A stretch of 64,000 bases of DNA. Source: Leuconostoc litchii (GTDB taxonomy: Bacteria; Bacillota; Bacilli; Lactobacillales; Lactobacillaceae). Position numbers and translations under genes: made by a program. The notes below the pieces were generated by a model. That model did no database searches. It saw only the letters and a program-made list of their open reading frames with translations, and was not told the DNA's origin. Where the stretch lies: NCBI RefSeq assembly GCF_008107645.1, contig NZ_SDGY01000001.1, forward strand, positions 653,630-717,629, in the 5' to 3' direction. Within the stretch, counting starts at the first letter, position 1, and every line of letters starts with the position of its first letter. Below, one piece after another: positions 43,080-52,417 of the stretch.

Positions 43080-44030
43080 TTAGTCTTGATCAGTTATTTT
43101 GTAAAATTTACGATTATCTAATCCAAAAATCTTATCTGAAAATGTACCTGAATCAGTTTTATCTAAAGCACTGGTCATCATTTGAATACCTGCATCTAAT
43201 TCATCTAACTGATGTAAAACTTCTGCTTCCATCAAAGCTGGCCTGACTGGTGAACCGTATTCAAGTAATCCATGGTGCGCCAACACAACATGACGTAAAA
43301 TAATCATTTCTTCACTCTGTAAATCAAAATGTAATTCATTTGCTGCCAGCACAATCTGCTCGTCAACCAGTGCAATATGGCCAATCAAACTTCCCGCTAA
43401 TGTATACTGAGTAGCAATAGGACCGGACAACTCGATAACTTTTCCTAAATCATGTAGTAGAGCACCAGCAATGAGTAATTCTTGATTCAGCTGAGCATAC
43501 TGGTTTGAAATATTTTTAGCTAGTTTTGCAATTGACAATGAATGAAACGCTAGCCCACCACTAAAATTATGATGATTAAATTTAGCAGCTGGATACCGTA
43601 AAAATAGATCATTATACTGTGAAAATAACTTCCTAACAACACGATTCCAAGTTGGATTAGTTATTAACAACACAAAGTCATTTAATTCTTCATTCATTTC
43701 GGATTCTTTGACAGGTGCATGAACCATAAAGTCTGAAGGGCTATCAGGTTCCCCTGCCTCAGTTAAACGGACTTGAGTAATCTGAACTTGTGGTTGGTCT
43801 CGGTAAGAACCTTTGACTCCTTGTAAACGGACAATTTTTCCTGGAACAAGCGTTTTAATTTGATTATCTTCAGCATCCCACAAGTTTCCAGGTAAATCTC
43901 CGGATCGATCTGAAAACAAAATACTAATGTATGTTTTCCCTGTTTTTGTCAAACGTACTTCTGCAGTTTTAATTAATGCAAAACTATCAATATGTTCATT
44001 ATCTTGATACTCTGCTAATAATTTTGTCAT
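43080..44030 (-). CDS. yhaM: 3'-5' exoribonuclease YhaM
   Basis: A 316-residue nuclease with an N-terminal OB-fold (residues 15-95, TYISILFSDRSGDLPGNLWD) and an HD domain (about 160-280) with HSLSIAKLA, ALLHDLGKV and VLAHHG metal ligands. Known YhaM enzymes degrade single-stranded RNA, and also DNA, from the 3' end and need manganese or cobalt. It is the third gene of yhaO-yhaN-yhaM, as in Bacillus. Confidence 0.94.
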   Translation of the reverse strand: MTKLLAEYQDNEHIDSFALIKTAEVRLTKTGKTYISILFSDRSGDLPGNLWDAEDNQIKTLVPGKIVRLQGVKGSYRDQPQVQITQVRLTEAGEPDSPSDFMVHAPVKESEMNEELNDFVLLITNPTWNRVVRKLFSQYNDLFLRYPAAKFNHHNFSGGLAFHSLSIAKLAKNISNQYAQLNQELLIAGALLHDLGKVIELSGPIATQYTLAGSLIGHIALVDEQIVLAANELHFDLQSEEMIILRHVVLAHHGLLEYGSPVRPALMEAEVLHQLDELDAGIQMMTSALDKTDSGTFSDKIFGLDNRKFYKITDQD

Positions 44031-44057
44031 AGTCTAGCCCCTAACTAGCTTAATTAA

Positions 44058-46421
44058 TTATAATTTTATCACATTTTTAAATTGATCATTGTCCCTAGCT
44101 GCCGTCCAATAAATGATTTGTTGTTCCTGTGCTAAATCATGTAATAAATGCATTACATTTTTTTTACGATTATCATCGAAATTAACAAATCCATCGTCTA
44201 CTAGAAGTGGCATACTAATGATATCTTTAATCACTTGACTTAAAGCTAAGCGAAAAGCAACATAAAGCTGTTCTTGTGTACCAGTAGATAGTTCTGTCAC
44301 ATCAAATTTTTGACTATCTATGGTTATAACCTGTAATGAATTTTTTGAAAATTGAATTTTATCATAACGTTCATTGGTAAGATATTTAAAATATTTTGTT
44401 GCTAATTCTTGCATTTTTGGAAAACGATTTTGAGAAGCATTTTGTAAAGCTTTATTGATCCATCTAACAGTCAATTTTAGCGTTAGATAATCACTAAATT
44501 GTTGAGTTAATTCAGTTTTTTGATTAGCTAAATTTTGCTGCATAGTCATAAATTGATCATTACTAGTTCGTTGTTCTTGTTGTGCTTTGTAGTTCGCAAT
44601 TTCATTTTGCAATTTAAAAGCGTGCTCTTGTAGAATAGCCAACTCATGTTTCTGTTGTTCTTGTTGCGCAACAAGTTGTTCTTCACTTTCGTATCGCACT
44701 AACTTTTGACGTGTTTCTTCGTCAATTTGCTGCATAATATCTTGATAGCGCTGTTTAAATTGCAAATTCTTTTTGAATTGAGATAATAAATCTTCTAATT
44801 CGTTCAAGTCATTAACATGATACGTTTTAAAAACAATATTCTGTTCTTCAATTTTTGAATTTAATTTTTCTTTTTCTTGCTGCGTTTCAACAACAATTTG
44901 ATTTTGCTGTTGAACAAGTAAATTTCGTTTATTGTCTGTTGAAAGATTTTGTTGTTGCAATGCCGTAATTAATTGAACAATTGTAAGGTCTAACGAATCA
45001 CACAATACTTCAACATCGAGTCTTACTGCTATTGGCTTGATTAAATTAACCACATCATCCTGCTGCTGTATTATGTCAGAATCTAATTTTTCAATTTCTG
45101 ATAAATGTTGTTCATATAGATTAATTTGTGGCTGAATTGCTTTAATCGTTACTACATCTAGTGGACTATATCGCTCTTTAATAGCTTGCTTACTTTTATT
45201 TTGTTGCTGACTCTTGTAATATAAACCACCACAACCGACTAATATGATAATACCTATCCACAACATTGATAGATGCAGTACAAAAGTACTTAATATTACT
45301 AAAATGACTGCTATCACACTAACATAAAAATAAAAATTACTCGTTGCTAATTCTTGCAGTTCTTTATCTGTCAACGGCTCAGGAACATGCGCTGTAAATC
45401 TCTCCTCCAATTGTTTCGTCTGTTGCAATAACTCGTTCTTTTTGGTTTGATTTTCGGATAAAATACGTTGCCTTACCTGCGCTTGAGATAAAAGCAATTG
45501 CTCCTTTTTACTATCGGTAAGTTGCTCGGGTAATTTAATATTTTGTAGTGTTGCGTTGTGGCGATTTATGCTGTTGCTTAAAGCATCAATTTCAATTTGT
45601 AAACGCTGTGCTTTTACAACCTCAGTTTCATTAACAGTCTGAATATCTTGAATCGTTATCTTTTTAGCCGACTCAAATAATTGATACTGCTGTATCAATT
45701 TATTTCTTTCTTGAAGCGCCTGATTAATCGTTAAAATTTTATTTTGTTGCTCTTGCTGTTTTGTTTCCAAATCTGTTAATTTTTTTTCGGTTGAAATAAA
45801 GTCACTTAGTGCTTCACTGTTTTGTTGTATCTGCAAAGCATTATTTTCATAATCTTTTATGGCCATATTCAATGGTCTCTTATTACCACGTGGTGCAAAA
45901 AGCTTATCAGCTGACTTGTCAAGATCTGCCATCACATCCAACCAGCCTGTACTCCCTACAGCACCAATATTGAGTAATAATTTTTGAAAATCTTCTGATT
46001 TAATTTGAGATATATGCGATAAATCCTCTTGGTTAAAATTAAAAATATCATCGAATGATTCTCTAGTAAGTGGCGATAGTTTTTTCTTTAACCATTTTTC
46101 TGGATCATTAATTTCAGTTTGATTAACTAATCTTGTAATATTCAAGGTTGTCTTTGTTCGATCTAAGCGCGTAATACGGACATCCCCCTCATCTGTTTCT
46201 AAAATCAGACTACCACCGTATTGACTACCATCTTTTGGATCATAAACATTGACGCCACCTTTTTTTGTTGGAAAGCCAAACAGAACACCTACAATGAAAG
46301 CGCGTAATGTAGTTTTCCCAGATTCATTTTGACCAGCAATAACTTGCATGCCATCTATTAAATCAAAATTTTGTTGCGACCAACGACCAAACCCACTAAT
46401 TTCTAAGCGTTTAATCCTCAT
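44058..46421 (-). CDS. yhaN: SbcC-like ATPase YhaN with internal transmembrane hairpin
   Basis: A 787-residue SMC/SbcC-type ATPase. The head has Walker A AGQNESGKTTLR near residue 33 and, at the far end, a signature ELSTGTQEQLYVAFRLAL and Walker B LLVDDGFVNFD. Long Gln-rich coiled coils fill most of the middle. Two adjacent hydrophobic helices (about residues 365-405, FYFYVSVIAVILVILSTFVL then MLWIGIIILVGCGGLYY) interrupt the coil where other SbcC/Rad50 proteins carry a zinc hook. The ATG at 46421 overlaps the end of yhaO by 11 bases. YhaO is the likely nuclease partner. Confidence 0.9.
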   Translation of the reverse strand: MRIKRLEISGFGRWSQQNFDLIDGMQVIAGQNESGKTTLRAFIVGVLFGFPTKKGGVNVYDPKDGSQYGGSLILETDEGDVRITRLDRTKTTLNITRLVNQTEINDPEKWLKKKLSPLTRESFDDIFNFNQEDLSHISQIKSEDFQKLLLNIGAVGSTGWLDVMADLDKSADKLFAPRGNKRPLNMAIKDYENNALQIQQNSEALSDFISTEKKLTDLETKQQEQQNKILTINQALQERNKLIQQYQLFESAKKITIQDIQTVNETEVVKAQRLQIEIDALSNSINRHNATLQNIKLPEQLTDSKKEQLLLSQAQVRQRILSENQTKKNELLQQTKQLEERFTAHVPEPLTDKELQELATSNFYFYVSVIAVILVILSTFVLHLSMLWIGIIILVGCGGLYYKSQQQNKSKQAIKERYSPLDVVTIKAIQPQINLYEQHLSEIEKLDSDIIQQQDDVVNLIKPIAVRLDVEVLCDSLDLTIVQLITALQQQNLSTDNKRNLLVQQQNQIVVETQQEKEKLNSKIEEQNIVFKTYHVNDLNELEDLLSQFKKNLQFKQRYQDIMQQIDEETRQKLVRYESEEQLVAQQEQQKHELAILQEHAFKLQNEIANYKAQQEQRTSNDQFMTMQQNLANQKTELTQQFSDYLTLKLTVRWINKALQNASQNRFPKMQELATKYFKYLTNERYDKIQFSKNSLQVITIDSQKFDVTELSTGTQEQLYVAFRLALSQVIKDIISMPLLVDDGFVNFDDNRKKNVMHLLHDLAQEQQIIYWTAARDNDQFKNVIKL

Positions 46422-47583
46422 GATTTTGTCGCCTTTCTGCAATTAATTGTTCCATACTATTTCTAAGTTCAGCTTTACCATCATCATTCATAAAATATTC
46501 ACGAATAAACACAGGAACTTGGTTTGATAAATAGTCCATCACACTAGATTCTTCAAATACTTGTTCTAGTCCTTGAATCCAATATTGTTGATCAATATTG
46601 TCGGAAATTAGAGCCAAATGCTTAGCATCAGAAATGCTTAACCGTACTACCCACATATTAGTAGGTAATTGCGCGCGAATTTTATCTAACGTGACCCCAC
46701 TATTTATTCTTTCAATCATTGTTGAATTCAACGAAGCAGTAATAGTAATCGACCAAAATATTGTCTTCTCATTTTGTAAATTATTTATCTGATCAATTAA
46801 GTCTTCTTCGTCAATCATCGTAGAAATGTTTACGCTATCCCAAATAATAGTCGCAACACTTTTAAAAACTGGTACTAAGCATTTATTTTCATCGTGAACT
46901 AAATAATATCCTTTTTCGTTCGTCTCTTTACGATTAAGTCCTTGTAACACACCCGAATAACCAATAAAAGGCTGTTCATTTAATGTTTGTCGTACATGAA
47001 TATGCCCTAAAGCCCAATAATCATAGTTTTTTTCTAGCATATTACTGACTGAAAATGGTGCGTAGGGATCTCCATCAACTCCTAGTGAACCATGATATAG
47101 TCCCATTTGATAATCCACATCCCCCTTAACAGGAAATTCATCAATAATTTTAGTTGTTTGACGTTGTGTTTGATAACTAAATCCGGTTAGTGCAATTTTT
47201 TCACCTGAAGCTAATGTTAAATACTTTATCTCTACTTTTTGATCAAAGACATGTACTGTATTTGGCCATGGTAAATGATGCCTAGTATTCGCCTCAAAAT
47301 CATGATTACCAAAACTTAAAAAAACGTCGATATTAGCTTTAGAAAGTCTTTCAAATTGTTGACTCACAACCTCTTGAATGAATGGACTATTGTCTGCAGA
47401 ATTATATAAGTCTCCTGGAAACAAAATAAAGTCAACTTCATTAGTCAAGGCATCGTCAACCAATTGCTCAAAAGAATGAATAGTTGCTGATTGAACAACT
47501 TTTTTTAGTTTATTTGGTAGCTGTTTATCCAGGCCTGAAAAGGGATTTCCTAGATGTACATCACCTGCATGAATAAATTTCAT
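46411..47583 (-). CDS. yhaO: SbcD/Mre11-like exonuclease YhaO
   Basis: A 390-residue metallophosphoesterase of the Mre11/SbcD group. The five phosphoesterase blocks are visible: HAGDVHLGNPF (Asp8, His10), LFPGDLYN, SFGNHDFEA, LYHGSLG and ALGHIHVRQ. The C-terminal part is a capping domain of YhaO type. With YhaN it should form a DNA end-processing complex. AGGAG lies five bases before the ATG and a LexA-like box lies in the promoter, so DNA damage control is likely. Confidence 0.93.
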   Translation of the reverse strand: MKFIHAGDVHLGNPFSGLDKQLPNKLKKVVQSATIHSFEQLVDDALTNEVDFILFPGDLYNSADNSPFIQEVVSQQFERLSKANIDVFLSFGNHDFEANTRHHLPWPNTVHVFDQKVEIKYLTLASGEKIALTGFSYQTQRQTTKIIDEFPVKGDVDYQMGLYHGSLGVDGDPYAPFSVSNMLEKNYDYWALGHIHVRQTLNEQPFIGYSGVLQGLNRKETNEKGYYLVHDENKCLVPVFKSVATIIWDSVNISTMIDEEDLIDQINNLQNEKTIFWSITITASLNSTMIERINSGVTLDKIRAQLPTNMWVVRLSISDAKHLALISDNIDQQYWIQGLEQVFEESSVMDYLSNQVPVFIREYFMNDDGKAELRNSMEQLIAERRQNHED

Positions 47584-47596
47584 ATAATCTCCTAAG

Positions 47597-47647
47597 CGAA
47601 TATTTGTTCGTATAAATAAGTATACCTAAAAAAATACCGTGATTCAA
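47597..47647 (-). promoter_or_regulatory. yhaONM promoter with LexA-like operator
   Basis: On the minus strand TTGAAT (47642-47647), a 17-base spacer and TATACT (47619-47624) are followed by CGAACAAATATTCG (47597-47610). This differs by one base from the CGAAC-N4-GTTCG SOS box. In Bacillus subtilis the yhaONM operon belongs to the LexA regulon. Confidence 0.75.
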
Positions 47648-47649
47648 CT

Positions 47650-47677
47650 AAAAAAGCGCTATTTAGAGCGCTTTTTT
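47650..47677. terminator. Terminator of the pur operon
   Basis: AAAAAAGCGCT and AGCGCTTTTTT form a perfect stem around ATTTAG-type loop bases, 11 bases after purH. The yhaO -35 begins directly behind it. Confidence 0.9.
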
Positions 47678-47687
47678 GGACAGTATT

Positions 47688-49214
47688 TTAATGTTTAAAG
47701 TGTCGTGTACCACTGAAGATTAAGACAACGCCTAATTCATCAGCCTTGGCAATTGAATCCTTGTCTTTTATAGATCCGCCAGGTTCAACAATCGCTTTAA
47801 TACCATGTTCCGCTGCATACTGGACAGAATCATCCATTGGGAAAAATGCATCTGAAGCTAATACAGCTTCATCAAATCCTGGTTTTTTTTCTGCCTTTTG
47901 GATTGAGTAAACAACTGAATCAATACGATTAGGCTGCCCTGCACCTATACCCAACGTTTGACCATTACGAGCGACAACAATAGCATTTGACTTCACATGT
48001 TTCACTACTTTTTGAGCAAAAATCATTGCCTGTAACTGTTCTTTGGTAGGCTGTGCTTTTGAAACCACGGTAAAATTATCTTCAGACTCGCCAACCAAAT
48101 CACGTTCTTGTACAACCACCCCACCTAATACAGAAGTGACTTCTAATTTTTGTGAAATATTTGTTGTAAATGGTAATGTTAGCAAACGAAGATTTTTCTT
48201 AGCTGCTAAGATTTCATATGCTTCCGCTGTAAAACTTGGCGCAATAATAATCTCAAGGAAAATAGCATGCATCTTTTCTGCAGTTACCGCGTCAACTTCG
48301 CGGTTTAAAGCCACAATACCACCAAAAATTGAAATATCATCAGCAGCAAAAGCTTGATCCCAAGCAGATTCCAAAGTTTCTCCCTGCCCTATTCCAGCTG
48401 GGTTCATGTGCTTAACTGTAACAACTGTAGTTTCTTCATATTCAGCAATTATTCTAAGTGCCGCATCAGCATCACGAATATTATTATACGACAATTGCTT
48501 ACCATGCAAAATATCAGCATTCAAAACCGAATAGGTTTCTGGCAAGGCTGTCTTATAAGCAGCAGCTGGTTGATGTGGGTTTTCACCGTAACGCATATCA
48601 TCAAATTTTTCGTAAGGTAATGTTAGATTTTCAGGAAATGATGTTTCCGTCAAATAATTAGCAATCAAAGCATCGTAGCTGGCGGTATGTTGAAATACTT
48701 TTGCGGCTAATGACTTACGATATTCACGATTAACTTCACCGGATTTTAGCTTATTGACAACAGCATCATAATCTTTTGGATCTACAATTGGCAAAACTGA
48801 TGCAAAATTTTTAGCAGCAGAACGTAACATTGATGGACCGCCAATATCAATGTTTTCAATGGCTTCTGCTTCTGTAACACCCTCTTTTTGAATAGTTGAT
48901 TTGAAAGGATACAAGTTCACAACTACCATATCAATTGGTGTGATATCAAATTCTGCTAATTTAGCCATATGCTCTGGTAAATCACGACGAGCAAGTAAGC
49001 CCGCATGAACACGTGGATGCAACGTTTTTACACGGCCATCCAACATTTCTGGAAAGTCGGTTACTTCATCAATTGAAATAACATCTAACCCAGCATCTGC
49101 CAATACCCTGTGTGTACCACCAGTGGAGACTAATTCATAGCCTAATTCAACCAAATTTTTGGCAAATGGGACTAAACCACTTTTATCAGAAACGCTAAGT
49201 AATGCTCGTGTCAT
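47688..49214 (-). CDS. purH: Bifunctional AICAR transformylase / IMP cyclohydrolase
   Basis: A 508-residue two-domain enzyme for the last two steps of IMP synthesis. The N-terminal cyclohydrolase (residues 1-190) starts ALLSVSDKSGL and has VSTGGT and DGRVKTLHPRVHAGLLARRD; the transformylase domain has MRYGENPHQPAA, VTVKHMNPAGIG (catalytic Lys-His) and the C-terminal DAFFPMDDSVQYAAEHG. It overlaps purN by four bases and is the last gene before a terminator; no purD follows. Confidence 0.97.
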   Translation of the reverse strand: MTRALLSVSDKSGLVPFAKNLVELGYELVSTGGTHRVLADAGLDVISIDEVTDFPEMLDGRVKTLHPRVHAGLLARRDLPEHMAKLAEFDITPIDMVVVNLYPFKSTIQKEGVTEAEAIENIDIGGPSMLRSAAKNFASVLPIVDPKDYDAVVNKLKSGEVNREYRKSLAAKVFQHTASYDALIANYLTETSFPENLTLPYEKFDDMRYGENPHQPAAAYKTALPETYSVLNADILHGKQLSYNNIRDADAALRIIAEYEETTVVTVKHMNPAGIGQGETLESAWDQAFAADDISIFGGIVALNREVDAVTAEKMHAIFLEIIIAPSFTAEAYEILAAKKNLRLLTLPFTTNISQKLEVTSVLGGVVVQERDLVGESEDNFTVVSKAQPTKEQLQAMIFAQKVVKHVKSNAIVVARNGQTLGIGAGQPNRIDSVVYSIQKAEKKPGFDEAVLASDAFFPMDDSVQYAAEHGIKAIVEPGGSIKDKDSIAKADELGVVLIFSGTRHFKH

Positions 49215-49801
49215 TTTAAAAATACTCCTTCATCTATTAACTTTGCAAGTGTGTTAGGATACAGTACGTGTTCAATATTATGAATGCGTGTTTCTAGTAA
49301 ATCAAGTGTGTCATCATCATAAATCGGTACAGCTTCTTGAGCAATTATCTCACCAGTATCAATGCCATTATCCACAAAATGAACGGTTACACCGGTTTCT
49401 GAAACATCGGCTTCAAAGGCATCTAAGATGCTGTGTCGTCCCGGAAATTTAGGTAACATGGCCGGATGGAGGTTGATAATCTTCCCCGAATAGGCATCGA
49501 TTAACTTTGGCGTCAAAATACGCATATAACCAGCCAATAAAATACCATCAACTTGATCTGTTTTAAGTTGATTAATAATGACCTGTTCCGCTTCGGTCTT
49601 CTTTTCATAGTTCGAATATTTAATTGCTGTAGCAGGAATACCGAATATTTTAGCTAAATTCAAAGCCCCAGCAGTTGATTTATCGACTATCAGGCGTACT
49701 ATCTCAGCATTAAGACCTCGTTGTAAAATGGCATCATTCAATGCTTGAAAGTTAGTCCCCGTTCCAGAGGCAAAAACTGCTAATCTAATTTTCCTCACCA
49801 T
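49211..49801 (-). CDS. purN: Phosphoribosylglycinamide formyltransferase
   Basis: A 196-residue GAR transformylase using 10-formyl-tetrahydrofolate. FASGTGTNFQA binds the phosphate; GYMRILTPKLI, NLHPAMLPKFPGRHS (catalytic Asn, His) and GVTVHFVDNGIDTGEII (catalytic Asp) are intact. It overlaps purM at its start and purH at its end. Confidence 0.97.
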   Translation of the reverse strand: MVRKIRLAVFASGTGTNFQALNDAILQRGLNAEIVRLIVDKSTAGALNLAKIFGIPATAIKYSNYEKKTEAEQVIINQLKTDQVDGILLAGYMRILTPKLIDAYSGKIINLHPAMLPKFPGRHSILDAFEADVSETGVTVHFVDNGIDTGEIIAQEAVPIYDDDTLDLLETRIHNIEHVLYPNTLAKLIDEGVFLK

Positions 49802-50832
49802 GGCTGATTACCTGTAAAAACAACTCTTTCACTCTGAGCAGGCGTTATTTTGCCAAGTAAGTAAGCTGTTTGATTTTGTTGAGTCAGTAATGTCATTGCA
49901 TCTGCTAGTTGCTGTGGTTTTACAATCAAAATCATTCCAAGTCCATTATTAAAAGTCAATAGCATATCTTCCAATGACAGTTTTCCCTTAGTCTGCAACT
50001 CATTAAAAATTGGTAAAATAGGCCATGAGCCCCAGCTTATTTCTGCAGAAACATTTTCTGGTAACGCTCTAGGTAAGTTTTCAACAATTCCACCACCAGT
50101 AATATGTGCCATTGACTGTACTAGATTAGCTTCAACAAGTGGCCAAACAGATTTAGCATATAAGGCTGTTGGCGTCAGGAGTGTTTCTTTTGTTTCAGAT
50201 GATAATTGCTTAAAATCATTGTCCGAATGAATATCAAAAACCTGACGTACTAGTGAATAACCATTTGAGTGAATACCAGAAGATGGTAATCCAATTAAAA
50301 TATCCCCTTCAGAAACATTTTGTGATGACAATAACTGCTGACGTTCTGCAACACCAACAGCAAAAGCCGCTAAATCATAATGCTTTTCTGCGTACAACCC
50401 TGGTAGTTCCGCACTTTCACCACCAATCAAAGACATATTTGATGCTTTGGCAGCTTTGGCAATACCAGTGACAATTTCAGCAACAACTTCTGGCCTCATC
50501 TTGTCCACAGCTAAATAATCAAGCAAGAAAGCTGGCTTTGCACCCTGAGCTAAAATATCATTAGCCACCATTGCTACTAAGTCTTGCCCTATCGTGTTAT
50601 GCTTATCCGCAGCGATAGCCAACAGTAACTTTGTTCCCACGCCATCAGCACCTGAAATCAGAACAGGATCGGTATATCCTTTTCCCAAAGCAAATGCAGC
50701 GCCAAAACCACCAATACCATCAAGTACTTGGTCATTATAGGTATCTGCAACTGCATCCTTCATTAAATCAACAGCACGTTCTCCTGCCTTGATATCAACA
50801 CCAGCTTTTTGATACGCATTTTTCTCACTCAT
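49795..50832 (-). CDS. purM: Phosphoribosylformylglycinamidine cyclo-ligase (AIR synthetase)
   Basis: A 345-residue AIR synthetase that closes the imidazole ring with ATP. KAGVDIKAGERAV at the N-terminus, LISGADGVGTKLLLA, MVANDILAQGAKPAFLLDY, GGESAELPGLY and ITGGGIVENLPR are characteristic. It overlaps purF by four bases and purN by seven. Confidence 0.97.
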   Translation of the reverse strand: MSEKNAYQKAGVDIKAGERAVDLMKDAVADTYNDQVLDGIGGFGAAFALGKGYTDPVLISGADGVGTKLLLAIAADKHNTIGQDLVAMVANDILAQGAKPAFLLDYLAVDKMRPEVVAEIVTGIAKAAKASNMSLIGGESAELPGLYAEKHYDLAAFAVGVAERQQLLSSQNVSEGDILIGLPSSGIHSNGYSLVRQVFDIHSDNDFKQLSSETKETLLTPTALYAKSVWPLVEANLVQSMAHITGGGIVENLPRALPENVSAEISWGSWPILPIFNELQTKGKLSLEDMLLTFNNGLGMILIVKPQQLADAMTLLTQQNQTAYLLGKITPAQSERVVFTGNQPW

Positions 50833-52415
50833 ATTTCCACCCCTTGGATTGTTTGTGAATCTAAATGGATAGTACCATCTGACAAGAGTTCTTGGTGTCG
50901 TAGTGAAGCCACTTGACGAGGGTGGTAAGTAGTAGTCGGTTCAGGAACAAAATCCACTTCCCTAGCACGAATAAATTTATCTAGGCTTGGCTTATAGTCA
51001 TAAATTGGACTTGGATAATGGCCATCAAAGTAAGCAGTCGTTAGCCCAGTTCCTTCCCCATCATACGGTAAGTCTATTGCCTTAACTAGCGCGCCAACTG
51101 ACAAAAATCCAAGTGAATCAGCCTCAATCATTTTAGTCATTTCAAGCAATGAATGATTTGCGCCCATCAGTTCTTCTGTTGTTTGCATATCAATACCATA
51201 AAATGACGGAAATTTAAATATTGGACTAGCTATCCGAACATGAACAGATTTAGCACCGGCTTCTTTTAACATACGTACAATAAACATCGATGTCGTACCA
51301 CGGACAATTGAATCATCAATCAATACAACATTTTTACCAACAACGACATCTCGAACAGCACTTAATTTCATGCGAACAGCACGCTCTCTTTTATCCTGTG
51401 TCGGCTCTATAAATGTTCGCGCAATATATTGATTTTTGACTAATCCCATCTCATTGGGTAACCCACTGGCCTCAGCAAACCCAGCGGCTGCACTCAAACT
51501 AGAGTTCGGAATGCCAACAACAATATCTGCTTCCGGAACCGGCTGTTCTGCTGCTAAAGCTGCCCCCATCCGCTTACGTGCCTTGTGTACATTCACACCA
51601 TAAATCATTGAATCAGGGCGAGCAAAATAGATATATTCCATCGAGTCAATATTTAAAGTGGTTTTATCAGTATATGTATCGATGGTTAATCCATTGTCGT
51701 CGATTGCGATTAGTTCACCAGGTTGTACATCGCGTACGAACTTGGCACCAACAACTTCAATAGCAGCTGTTTCAGATGTAACAATGTAGTGACCATCTGG
51801 CATTTGACCAATCACAAAAGGTCGAAATGCATGTGGATCCAATGCAGCAAACATCCCATGTGGCGTCAACAGTAAGAACGCAAACCCACCATGCACAATA
51901 TTTAAAGCCTCTTTTAGTTTATCAATAAATTTATCAGCTTTAGACCGGCGAATTAAATGCAATAAAATTTCAGAATCAGAAGATGATTGAAAAATAGCCC
52001 CTTCTTCTTCTAAATCTTCACGTAATGTAAGTGCATTTGTCAAATTACCATTGTGCGCTAATGAAATTTGCATGTCATGAAAATTCACCATCAAAGGTTG
52101 GATGTTTTCTAACCCATTAGATCCAGCTGTGGCATAACGCACATGACCAATAGCACTTTCCCCAGCTAAGGCCTCAATACGAGATGTGTCACGAAAAACA
52201 TCGCTGAGTAGACCTAGGCCTCGCTCTTGCCACAAACGACCATTATTGTTAGCAACAATACCCGCTCCCTCTTGACCACGATGTTGTAATGAATGTAGTC
52301 CATAGTATGTTAATTGCGCCGCATCGGATCGACCCCAGACACCAAAAATGCCACATTCTTCATTTAAACTACGCACATTAAGACGTGATGTTTCATTTTT
52401 TTGTTCGTTCATCAT
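50829..52415 (-). CDS. purF: Amidophosphoribosyltransferase
   Basis: A 528-residue enzyme for the first committed step of purine synthesis. Residues before Cys21 (LNEECGIFGVWG) form a propeptide that is removed to free the N-terminal catalytic Cys. The glutaminase half has GHVRYATAGSNG and LAHNGNL; the phosphoribosyl half has the PRPP loop VVLIDDSIVRGTT. The ATG at 52415 has GGAG five bases upstream and follows the purL stop closely; ATG at 52412 is equally possible. Confidence 0.96.
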   Translation of the reverse strand: MMNEQKNETSRLNVRSLNEECGIFGVWGRSDAAQLTYYGLHSLQHRGQEGAGIVANNNGRLWQERGLGLLSDVFRDTSRIEALAGESAIGHVRYATAGSNGLENIQPLMVNFHDMQISLAHNGNLTNALTLREDLEEEGAIFQSSSDSEILLHLIRRSKADKFIDKLKEALNIVHGGFAFLLLTPHGMFAALDPHAFRPFVIGQMPDGHYIVTSETAAIEVVGAKFVRDVQPGELIAIDDNGLTIDTYTDKTTLNIDSMEYIYFARPDSMIYGVNVHKARKRMGAALAAEQPVPEADIVVGIPNSSLSAAAGFAEASGLPNEMGLVKNQYIARTFIEPTQDKRERAVRMKLSAVRDVVVGKNVVLIDDSIVRGTTSMFIVRMLKEAGAKSVHVRIASPIFKFPSFYGIDMQTTEELMGANHSLLEMTKMIEADSLGFLSVGALVKAIDLPYDGEGTGLTTAYFDGHYPSPIYDYKPSLDKFIRAREVDFVPEPTTTYHPRQVASLRHQELLSDGTIHLDSQTIQGVEI

Positions 52416-52417
52416 CG

